Shown here: positions 43,407 to 50,632 of the stretch, piece by piece
How positions within the stretch are numbered: position 1 is the stretch's first letter
How the letters are laid out: every line of letters starts with the position of its first letter
Assembly: GCA_016298065.1 (NCBI GenBank)
Contig: JAEDDN010000006.1
Span: forward strand, 1-64,000
Direction: 5' to 3'
DNA: 64,000 nt
Origin: Oscillospiraceae bacterium
GTDB lineage: Bacteria; Bacillota; Clostridia; Oscillospirales; Ruminococcaceae
Translations under genes and position numbers: made by a program
Notes under the pieces: model-generated
What the model saw: only the letters and a program-made list of their open reading frames with translations
Databases searched by the model: none
Told to the model about the DNA's origin: nothing

Positions 43407-43682
43407 ATGAACGAACTTATTACAAAACTAAAATCAAAGCTTTTAGGACAACCCAAACCCGACAGCCAAAAGGAAAAAACACTGGAAATTTTAGACGAAT
43501 TGGAACGCATACGCAAGGAAAAAGAGGTGGTAGAGGGACAATTTGAGCTTGAAACCGATTTTGACCTGATAGACGTACACATAATGAAATTAAAGGCGCT
43601 TAATTTGCAATATGAACGTGCAATAAAAACGGCAAAACAACAAAAGCTGGTGCGCTGGATTATGCCGCACAGCGAAGCTTAG
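43407..43682 (+). CDS. yaaL: DUF2508 (YaaL-like) protein
   Basis: A 91-residue charged helical protein with the family core LDELERIRKEKEVVEGQFELETDFDLIDVHIMKLKALNLQYE. Function unknown. It is 31 bases upstream of bofA; yaaL-bofA is also a neighbouring pair in Bacillus subtilis. Its ribosome binding site is AAGGTGG. Confidence 0.8.
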   Translation: MNELITKLKSKLLGQPKPDSQKEKTLEILDELERIRKEKEVVEGQFELETDFDLIDVHIMKLKALNLQYERAIKTAKQQKLVRWIMPHSEA

Positions 43683-43713
43683 CGCCCATTTTTCGGGATA
43701 AGGAGAGAAAGGA

Positions 43714-43974
43714 TTGAATTTCAGAATAATTATATATACAATATGTATTTTACTACTAATAATAAACTTATTGTATTATAAATCAACAGGAAAATTCTTT
43801 AAAAACGGCTTTATCGGGGTGTTGTCGGGTGAAATTAGCTTAGGTGCGATATACCTGCTCTCATCTTTTTTGGGTTTTGGTATTGCCATAAATCCGTTTA
43901 CCGTAATAATATCGGGGCTTTTGGGCGCTCCGGGTGTGATTTTAATGCTTATATTTATGGGTATGAGCTTTTAA
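43714..43974 (+). CDS. bofA: Pro-sigma-K processing inhibitor BofA family protein
   Basis: An 86-residue membrane protein with three hydrophobic segments (about 5-22, 36-53, 58-83). The final INPFTVIISGLLGAPGVILMLIF is characteristic of BofA, which in Bacillus holds the SpoIVFB protease inactive in the mother cell. TTG start, with AAGGAG eight bases upstream. It suggests a sporulation ancestry; no sigK or spoIVFB is in the window. Confidence 0.85.
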   Translation: MNFRIIIYTICILLLIINLLYYKSTGKFFKNGFIGVLSGEISLGAIYLLSSFLGFGIAINPFTVIISGLLGAPGVILMLIFMGMSF

Positions 43975-44047
43975 AAGGCTTTTATAATATTTCCGTTTAT
44001 TATGCATTGTGAAGTATCAGCATATTATTATTTTGTTAAAAATGTAA

Positions 44048-44076
44048 TTGATTAGTATAGTAAAATGTGATATAAT
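44048..44076 (+). promoter_or_regulatory. Promoter of the EF-G-like gene
   Basis: TTGATT (44048-44053), 17-base spacer ending TGA, TATAAT (44071-44076). The leader to the ATG at 44230 is about 145 bases and shows no strong hairpin. Confidence 0.7.
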
Positions 44077-44229
44077 ATCATTTGTAATCAAAAATATTAT
44101 GTACAATTTGTATAATGTATTGTATAATTGCGATGCTTTATATACCTATTTACATACTATCAAATTTGGTTAATATGCATTTTCAGCCAATGCTTTAGCA
44201 ATGCATCATAAAATAAAGGAGAAATTATT

Positions 44230-46293
44230 ATGAAACAGTATCATGCAATGAACATCAAAAACATAGCTGTTGCAGGTCACGGCAGTTCTGGCAAAACAAC
44301 TTTGGTTGAGGCTTTGCTTTATAAAACGGGTATAACCGACCGTCTCGGTAAGGTTGAGGACGGTACCACCGTATCCGATTACGACCCTGAAGAAATAAAA
44401 AGAGTGGCTTCGGTAAATTTATCGGTTGCGCCGATGGTGTTCAGGGGCAACAAAATAAACCTTTTGGATACTCCGGGACAATTTGACTTTGAGGCAGGCG
44501 TGTGCGAGGGCGTGCGTGCGGCAGAAAGCGTTATTATCGCCGTTTCGGGAAAATCCGGCGTTACGGTAGGCGCAAAGAAAGCGTACAAGCTTGCTAAAAA
44601 ACAAAACAAGGCTCGTATGATATATGTCGGCAAGCTCGACCGTGAAAGCGCAGATTTCTATAAGGTGCTCGAACAGCTTAAAGCGGAGTTCGGACCTTCT
44701 ATATGCCCTGTAGTAGTTCCTTATGTCGAGGACAGAATAGTTAAATGCTACATAGATTTAATAGAAATGAAAGCTTATAAGTACGAAAACGGCGAGGCGT
44801 CCGAGGTACCGATACCCGAAATTGACCACCGTCTTGAAGGACTTATAAACGCAATAAGTGAAGCGGTTGCAGAAACCGACGACGAGCTTTTTGAAAAGTA
44901 TTTCTCGGGCGAAAAGTTTACCACCGCAGAGCTTGTAATGGGCATTCACAAGGGCGTTAAAAACGGCGATATAACCCCTGTGTACTGTGGATCGTCTGTA
45001 AATTTTGACGGACTTGATTTACTGCTAAACGGTATAGATATTTTACTGCCGAGCGCTAAAGAAAACATCACCGAAACAGGTCTTGATGAAAACGGCGAAG
45101 AAATAGCCGTTTTGTGCGACGAGGACCGTCCGCTTACCGCCTTTGTTTTTAAAACCGTAATAGATCCCTTTGTCGGCAAGCTTTCTTATGTAAAGGTTAT
45201 CGCAGGTAAATTATCCGCAGAATCAAGCCCAACAAATATGACAACAGGCGAAACCGAAAAGGTCGGCAAGCTTTCTATGATTACAGGTAAAAAGCAGGAG
45301 GACGTTAAGGTTATCGTTGCAGGCGACATAGGTACCGTGGCAAAGCTAAATGCCAATACGGGTGATACGCTCTGCGAGGGTATTAAGGTAACGCTTCCTA
45401 AGGCTACATTCCCTAATCCGTGTTATTCTATGGCTATGCTTCCTGCCCAAAAGGGTGACGAAAGTAAAATTTCTCAGGGAATACATCGCTTAGTGGAGGA
45501 AGACCTTACAATTAAATATATTCACAACCACGAAACCCACCAGCAGATAATAAACGGCTTGGGCGAACAGCACTTAGAGGTTGCAATAGCTAAAATTAAA
45601 GCCAAAACAGGCGTTGATATTACCCTTGCTCCGCCTATGGTTGCATACAGAGAAACTATCCGCAAAAGCGTTAAGGTTCAGGGTAAACACAAGAAACAGT
45701 CGGGCGGTCACGGACAGTTCGGCGACGTTTGGATTGAGTTTGAGCCTTGCGACTGCGACGACTTGATTTTCGAGGAAAAGGTTGTCGGCGGTGCAGTACC
45801 TAAAGGTTACTTCCCTGCAGTAGAAAAGGGCCTCAGAGAGAGTATTACAAAGGGCGTTGTGGCAGGTTACCCGATGGTTGGAATAAAGGCAACGTTGGTT
45901 GACGGCTCATACCACCCTGTAGACAGCTCGGAAATGTCGTTTAAAATGGCGGCAAATCTCGCTTACAAAGCAGGTATACCCGAAGCTTCTCCGATTTTGC
46001 TTGAACCTATAGGTATGTTAGAGGTAATCGTTCCCGACGCTAACACAGGCGATATGATGGGCGAGCTTAATAAACGCAGAGGCAGAGTTTTGGGTATGAC
46101 TCCCGACGAGGAGGGTACCACCAAAATTGAAGCTGAAACACCTATAAGTGAAATGAGCGATTTTGCTACACTGTTAAGACAAATGACTCAGGGTGCAGGC
46201 AGCTTTACACTTGAATTTTTAAGATATGACCCGTTACCGTCAAACCTTGAGGAAAAGGTAAAAACAGAAGCTAAAAAAATATTTGGGGAATAA
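44230..46293 (+). CDS. Elongation factor G paralogue (EF-G2-like GTPase)
   Basis: A 687-residue translational GTPase with all five EF-G domains. G1 is GHGSSGKT (16-23). G3 reads DTPGQFDF (80-87), where canonical EF-G has DTPGH, so the catalytic His is Gln. G4 is VGKLDR in place of NKxD. Domain IV-V motifs (SGGHGQFGDVWIEFEP, PVDSSEMSFKMAA, MGELNKRRGRVLGM) are well kept. It is not beside rpsL/rpsG/tufA, as canonical fusA would be. It is a monocistronic paralogue, possibly for recycling, stalled ribosomes or a tetM-like job. Confidence 0.88.
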   Translation: MKQYHAMNIKNIAVAGHGSSGKTTLVEALLYKTGITDRLGKVEDGTTVSDYDPEEIKRVASVNLSVAPMVFRGNKINLLDTPGQFDFEAGVCEGVRAAESVIIAVSGKSGVTVGAKKAYKLAKKQNKARMIYVGKLDRESADFYKVLEQLKAEFGPSICPVVVPYVEDRIVKCYIDLIEMKAYKYENGEASEVPIPEIDHRLEGLINAISEAVAETDDELFEKYFSGEKFTTAELVMGIHKGVKNGDITPVYCGSSVNFDGLDLLLNGIDILLPSAKENITETGLDENGEEIAVLCDEDRPLTAFVFKTVIDPFVGKLSYVKVIAGKLSAESSPTNMTTGETEKVGKLSMITGKKQEDVKVIVAGDIGTVAKLNANTGDTLCEGIKVTLPKATFPNPCYSMAMLPAQKGDESKISQGIHRLVEEDLTIKYIHNHETHQQIINGLGEQHLEVAIAKIKAKTGVDITLAPPMVAYRETIRKSVKVQGKHKKQSGGHGQFGDVWIEFEPCDCDDLIFEEKVVGGAVPKGYFPAVEKGLRESITKGVVAGYPMVGIKATLVDGSYHPVDSSEMSFKMAANLAYKAGIPEASPILLEPIGMLEVIVPDANTGDMMGELNKRRGRVLGMTPDEEGTTKIEAETPISEMSDFATLLRQMTQGAGSFTLEFLRYDPLPSNLEEKVKTEAKKIFGE

Positions 46294-46301
46294 AATTAAA
46301 T

Positions 46302-46332
46302 CGGACATTCCAAAATGGAATGTCCGTTTTTT
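46302..46332 (+). terminator. Terminator of the EF-G-like gene
   Basis: CGGACATTCC (46302-46311) pairs with GGAATGTCCG (46317-46326), then a T run. Confidence 0.9.
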
Positions 46333-46347
46333 CGCTTTTAGCAAATA

Positions 46348-46743
46348 TCAATATCCGTAACTCATAAGTCCAATACCTGCGCCCGCAAGAAGAGTAATTA
46401 GCACAACTAAGACTGTGGCGATTAACCCCATAATCAAACTTGCAATAACATAGTTTTTCTTGTTCTTATTGGTACTGCTGCTTGCAAGCCATACTATCCA
46501 TACAATCAGATTTACGATAGGAATTGCCGAAAGTATAAAAATACCTATGTACTGCCCAACGCTCAGTACATCAGTGGTATGGTCGTGATAAGAGGGGTAG
46601 TTCTGCCCTGCCGGATGCTGATAGTTAGTGTATGAACCAGATGGTTGTTGATTGATAACGGGAGCCGTTTTTAATGTAGTCGAAGCCCCACAGTGAGGGC
46701 AAAAACTCCCCTCAAATTCCTTGCCGCAATTTCTACAAAACAT
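46348..46743 (-). CDS. Zinc-ribbon membrane protein
   Basis: A 131-residue protein with an N-terminal zinc ribbon (Cys3, Cys6, Cys15, Cys18), a polar Gln/Ser/Tyr/Pro linker (about 25-60) and two membrane helices (about 64-85 and 98-122). This layout is common among clostridial zinc-ribbon proteins of unknown role. Convergent with the EF-G-like gene. Confidence 0.75.
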   Translation of the reverse strand: MFCRNCGKEFEGSFCPHCGASTTLKTAPVINQQPSGSYTNYQHPAGQNYPSYHDHTTDVLSVGQYIGIFILSAIPIVNLIVWIVWLASSSTNKNKKNYVIASLIMGLIATVLVVLITLLAGAGIGLMSYGY

Positions 46744-46960
46744 ATAAAAATTCCCCTTTGCATTTTTTCTTAATTATAATTTAATAAACCATTTTTTTCA
46801 ACAAAAATGAGGGTAATTAAATAAAATTTATATATAAATACCATAAAAATACTTTGCTGTATGTTTATTAGTGATAAAGTATCGTATGTAACAATCAAAT
46901 TATTTAGGCTTCGCCGACGTGGTAAAGGAATAACACAAAACCATTCCCACAAACTTTTAG

Positions 46961-46989
46961 TTAACAAATCCTTATGTTTGTGGTATAAT
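46961..46989 (+). promoter_or_regulatory. Upstream promoter of the PBP gene
   Basis: TTAACA (46961-46966), 17-base spacer ending TGG, TATAAT (46984-46989). The -10 is also the first six bases of the repeat at 46984-47025. Confidence 0.65.
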
Positions 46990-47273
46990 AACCTTAGTTT
47001 AGTTTGCACATATAGTGCAAACAGACTTTGTCTTTAAAAATCCTGTAAGGATTTTTACTAAGAACATTGTAACTTATAATCCTGCCGTGATAAACACGGC
47101 TGTGGCTAAATGCCACAATCAAAGGCGTTGCCTTTGGGCTTATGTTATAATAACCTTAGTTTAGTTTGCACATATCGTGCAAACAGATTTCGTCTTAAAA
47201 ACTTTAAAGATTTTAACCAATAACATTTAACCGTACCGGATACGGTCGAAACAATACGGAGGATAAGTCTTAT
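46984..47273 (+). promoter_or_regulatory. Duplicated leader of the PBP gene
   Basis: Two direct repeats, 46984-47025 and 47146-47187 (42 bases, one difference), each open with TATAAT and contain a palindrome GTTTGCAC/GTGCAAAC. Weaker similarity runs on for about 40 more bases. Between them are a terminator-like hairpin AAAAATCCT/AGGATTTTT (47036-47056) and three small hairpins: GCCGTG/CACGGC (47084-47100), TGTGGC/GCCACA (47101-47117) and CAAAGGC/GCCTTTG (47120-47136). The second TATAAT has a TG extension but no good -35. The palindrome at each start site could be an operator. With the promoter at 46961 this fills the 530-base gap; 46744-46960 showed nothing. Confidence 0.6.
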
Positions 47274-49568
47274 ATGAAAAACGAGGACCAAATGAAAAGA
47301 AGTTCCGGCAAGCCTGTTAAGAGGGTGGAAAAGGTCATCATAACCGACGCTGACGCAAAAAGAAAAAGTAAGCCGTCATCGGCAAAGCACCTGCGCTCTA
47401 AAAAGTCTGCAAAAGGCCACAGCACCGCAAGGAGTATAGGCGCAGGCGTAGGCAAGGTTATATTCGCCGCCTTTCTTATTTTTATAATAATCGGCAGTAT
47501 CGTCGGCACAGCTATGACCGTATTTATTATGAGATATGTTAACGCCGACCCTGTAATCGACCTCGACGCACTTGAGCTTGGATATACCACCGTAATATAC
47601 GGCACCAACTTTGAGGGTGAGGAAATAGAGCTTCAGAAAATCACCTCGGGCGGATATCGCACATGGGTAAGTATAGATAAAATTCCGCAGATGGTTCAGG
47701 ACGCCTTTATGTACAGTGAGGACGAGCGCTTTAAGGAGCACGAGGGCGTTGACTGGGCAAGAACCTTCGGAGCCTTTGCAGGCTGGGTTGCAAGTAAATT
47801 CGGCGTTGAAACCTCGGGCTTTGGTGCTTCTACCATAACCCAACAGCTTGTTAAAAACATAAACAGCGACTTTTATCAAAGAACCGGCTCGACAAAGCTA
47901 AAGGAAATTATGATGTCGCTTAATTTAGAAAGGCATTACTCAAAGGACAAAATCCTCGAAGCATATTTAAACTATATAAACTTAGGCAATAACACCTACG
48001 GCGTTGAGGCTGCAAGCCAGAAATACTTTAACAAAAGCGTAAGCGAGCTTACCGTTTCAGAGGCCGCTATGCTGGCGGTTATCCCGAAAAGCCCGTCGAA
48101 ATACGAGCCGATAAATAACTACGAAACAAATATCGACCGTCGCAACAGAGTATCTCTTGCGAAATTGCTTGAATTTAACTGTATTACTCAAGAGGAATAT
48201 GACGCCGCTGTTGCGGATATGCCTCAAATTTTTAACATAGACTTGTCACAAAACGAAAACGATACCTTCTCAACGATATATTCCTGGTATGTTGACGAAG
48301 CAATACGAAGCGTACAGGCCGACTTTGCCTCAAAATACAACGTATCAAGCGACGAAGCTTTAGATATGATAAATAACGGTGGTTACAGAATCTACACACC
48401 TATGATATCCGAGCTTCAAAATGTTTTGGAGGACGCTTTCTTAGACGACAGCTTATTTGAGGCAAACAGCGCCGCCAACGCAATAACCTATACAAACAGC
48501 GCAGGCGAGCAGGTAACCATCACTCCGAGTGCGGCTATGGTTATTATGGATTACGAGGGCTATGTGCTGGCGATTGTCGGCGACCGAGGCGCAAAAACCT
48601 CAAGCCTTTGCTGGAGCAACGCCTCCGGTAAGTCACGTTTATCCCCCGGTTCGTGTATGAAACCGATAACGGTATATGCGCCCGCTATAGATAACGGCAC
48701 TATTACCTGGTCAACGCTTTTGACAGACGAACCTATCGAAGCGAAGGGCGACGACGGCAAGCTTAGACCTTGGCCTGAAAACTACGGCGGTCCAAGCAAA
48801 TGGACCTACGCCCCCATAACCATGCAAAAGGCGCTTGAGGTGTCTAAAAACACCATTCCTGCACAGCTTATAAAGACCTTGACTCCCGAATACTGCTTTA
48901 ACTTCTTAACGCAAGACCTTGGTATAACAACCCTCTTAGATGATGAAAGCGAGCACTTGGCTCTTACTATCGGTGGTCTGGACGAGGGGCTTAAGCTCAC
49001 TGAGCTTGTTGCCGCTTATGAAATGTTCGGCAACGGTGGTATGCACTATGCGCCAAAGGCATACACTCAGGTAGTTGACACTATGGGTAACGTTATCCTT
49101 GATAACTCCTATGACGAGGGTAACCAGGCGATAAGCGAGCAGAGCGCTTATGTTATGAACAGACTTTTGAATACCGTTATAACAGGCTCTGAGGGTACAG
49201 GTAGAGCTGCGGCGGTAAGCGGATATGACATTGTCGGAAAAACAGGTACCAGTAGCTTTAGCGAGCACTTGAGCTTTGTGGGCTGTACGCCGTCATTTGT
49301 AAGCGGTATATGGCTCGGCTATTCGGATATTCAAGAAGAAATTCCGTCCACCTATTCGCCCGCAAAGGTATGGGGTAATATTATGAGCCTCATATTGCCT
49401 TTATATTATCAGGCCGACGAAACCTTTGAAGCACCCGAGGGCGTTGTTCAAATGCAGTACTGCACGCATACAGGCTTGCTTGCGACAAACGGCTGTCCTT
49501 CTACTGCGGTGGGTTATTACGACTCCTCACAGCTTCCCGGATACTGCACTACCCACGGTTCACATTAA
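47274..49568 (+). CDS. Class A penicillin-binding protein (transglycosylase-transpeptidase)
   Basis: A 764-residue bifunctional peptidoglycan synthase. A basic cytoplasmic tail and one membrane helix (about 61-88) come first. The GT51 domain (about 125-300) has the catalytic SEDERFKEHEGVD (Glu149) and ASTITQQLVKN. The transpeptidase domain carries the SxxK serine Ser460 (SPGSCMKP), SKN and the KTG triad (VGKTGTSS). Cys-containing C-terminal tail (TGLLATNGC and YCTTHG). Similar to PBP1a of clostridia. Its ribosome binding site GGAGG is 11 bases upstream, and an in-frame ATG six codons later has its own GAGG. Confidence 0.94.
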   Translation: MKNEDQMKRSSGKPVKRVEKVIITDADAKRKSKPSSAKHLRSKKSAKGHSTARSIGAGVGKVIFAAFLIFIIIGSIVGTAMTVFIMRYVNADPVIDLDALELGYTTVIYGTNFEGEEIELQKITSGGYRTWVSIDKIPQMVQDAFMYSEDERFKEHEGVDWARTFGAFAGWVASKFGVETSGFGASTITQQLVKNINSDFYQRTGSTKLKEIMMSLNLERHYSKDKILEAYLNYINLGNNTYGVEAASQKYFNKSVSELTVSEAAMLAVIPKSPSKYEPINNYETNIDRRNRVSLAKLLEFNCITQEEYDAAVADMPQIFNIDLSQNENDTFSTIYSWYVDEAIRSVQADFASKYNVSSDEALDMINNGGYRIYTPMISELQNVLEDAFLDDSLFEANSAANAITYTNSAGEQVTITPSAAMVIMDYEGYVLAIVGDRGAKTSSLCWSNASGKSRLSPGSCMKPITVYAPAIDNGTITWSTLLTDEPIEAKGDDGKLRPWPENYGGPSKWTYAPITMQKALEVSKNTIPAQLIKTLTPEYCFNFLTQDLGITTLLDDESEHLALTIGGLDEGLKLTELVAAYEMFGNGGMHYAPKAYTQVVDTMGNVILDNSYDEGNQAISEQSAYVMNRLLNTVITGSEGTGRAAAVSGYDIVGKTGTSSFSEHLSFVGCTPSFVSGIWLGYSDIQEEIPSTYSPAKVWGNIMSLILPLYYQADETFEAPEGVVQMQYCTHTGLLATNGCPSTAVGYYDSSQLPGYCTTHGSH

Positions 49569-49615
49569 AAAGTAAGAATATTAAAAATAAGCCTAACTGA
49601 CGGTATGTCCGTCAT

Positions 49616-49654
49616 AAAGAAAGTGACTGAGTTATAACTCAGTCACTTTCTTTT
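49616..49654 (+). terminator. Terminator of the PBP gene
   Basis: An 18-bp perfect stem (49616-49633 with 49636-49653, core AAGTGACTGAGTT) with the T run at its end. It can also work leftward. Confidence 0.88.
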
Positions 49655-49705
49655 ACTGTATTTTTACATCTCTGTAGATTAGACTTTGTCGGGATAGTTA
49701 CAGGT

Positions 49706-49801
49706 TTCTCCTTGAGGCGACTTATGAGGCGAAGAAAATAACGCTGCTTAGCAGTCACACCTCATCCGACGGCTTCGCCGTCACCTTCTCCTCAAGGAGA
49801 A
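49706..49801. repeat. Small palindromic repeat with 12-bp terminal inverted repeats
   Basis: Ninety-six bases bounded by TTCTCCTTGAGG and CCTCAAGGAGAA. Inside are the hairpins CTGCTTAGCAG and GACGGCTTCGCCGTC. It codes for nothing and resembles MITE-like or REP-like elements common in gut clostridia. Confidence 0.65.
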
Positions 49802-49846
49802 GGCTTATTCTTTATGGAATAGTCTGCTTATTTGCATCGCAGTTAA

Positions 49847-50371
49847 TTATGAATCGTAGAAATGCTGTCCGTCATCTGTCATAAGTCGTTTTGTCTTGGG
49901 GTATTCAAAGATATTGCTGTTTTCGGCGTTTGCTTCAAGATAAGCGGCAAATTCCTTTGCATACCATTTTGCCATTTCAAGATTGTGCATAAGGTAGTGT
50001 CCGCAATTTACGGGTGCGGCGCCGGGCACCTCTTGTACATCGCCTACGGACTTGAAGGCTCTCAGCATTAGCTCATAAAGTTCCTGCGGAGTGCGGTTGC
50101 CTTTGAGTATGAGATAAAAGCCTGTAAGACATCCCATAGGACCCCAGTATATGACCTCATCTTTCCAATCAGGGTCGTTACGAAGAAAAGTTGCAATAAT
50201 ATGTTCAAGCGAATGCATTGCCGCAACATCAATGACCGGCTCCCTGTTAGGTCTTTTAAGCCTTATGTCATAGGTCGTAACCGAATGGTCGCCTAAATAA
50301 TCAACCCTGCTTATGAAAATACCGGGTACAATGCGTGTGTGGTCTACTGAAAAGCTCTGTATCAATTCCAT
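49847..50371 (-). CDS. luxS: S-ribosylhomocysteine lyase
   Basis: A 174-residue metalloenzyme cleaving S-ribosylhomocysteine to homocysteine and the precursor of autoinducer-2. It has SFSVDHTRI, the metal-binding MHSLEHIIA (His53 and His57), the GPMGCLTGFY segment with the catalytic Cys and the third ligand near VNCGHY. Length is slightly over the usual 155-170. Monocistronic, with a good promoter; no pfs (mtnN) gene nearby. Confidence 0.96.
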   Translation of the reverse strand: MELIQSFSVDHTRIVPGIFISRVDYLGDHSVTTYDIRLKRPNREPVIDVAAMHSLEHIIATFLRNDPDWKDEVIYWGPMGCLTGFYLILKGNRTPQELYELMLRAFKSVGDVQEVPGAAPVNCGHYLMHNLEMAKWYAKEFAAYLEANAENSNIFEYPKTKRLMTDDGQHFYDS

Positions 50372-50463
50372 TTCTGTTTCTCCTTTGTTTCAACTATTAT
50401 TGTTTTTAAAATGATTCCTTGAAATTCATTTGTTTATCTATAATAAATCAATTTGATGATTTC

Positions 50464-50492
50464 ATTATATCAAAGCTCTTTCCTAATATCAA
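50464..50492 (-). promoter_or_regulatory. Promoter of luxS
   Basis: Minus-strand TTGATA (50487-50492), 17-base spacer ending TGA, TATAAT (50464-50469), about 90 bases before the ATG. Confidence 0.75.
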
Positions 50493-50553
50493 ATAAATAT
50501 GTCACAGACTGTAGCGAGCATAAGCTTTATAATGACAAAACCTAAAAAGAAAA

Positions 50554-50583
50554 ACAGACCGAAAGAAAAGCCTTTCAGTCTGT
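50554..50583 (-). terminator. Terminator of the nucleotidyltransferase-mutase gene
   Basis: ACAGAC/GTCTGT outer stem (50554-50559 with 50578-50583) with an inner GAAAG/CTTTC; the minus strand continues TTTTTC. A smaller hairpin CCTTCC/GGAAGG lies between it and the gene. Confidence 0.75.
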
Positions 50584-50632
50584 AAACTTCTTTATGACGA
50601 CCTTCCTAACGGAAGGCTTAATTTTTTCCTAT

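Noticed and set aside
44220..46293. TetM-type ribosomal protection protein
   Set aside because: Closer to EF-G2 by domain IV sequence; the tips typical of TetM were not seen and the neighbours are not mobile.
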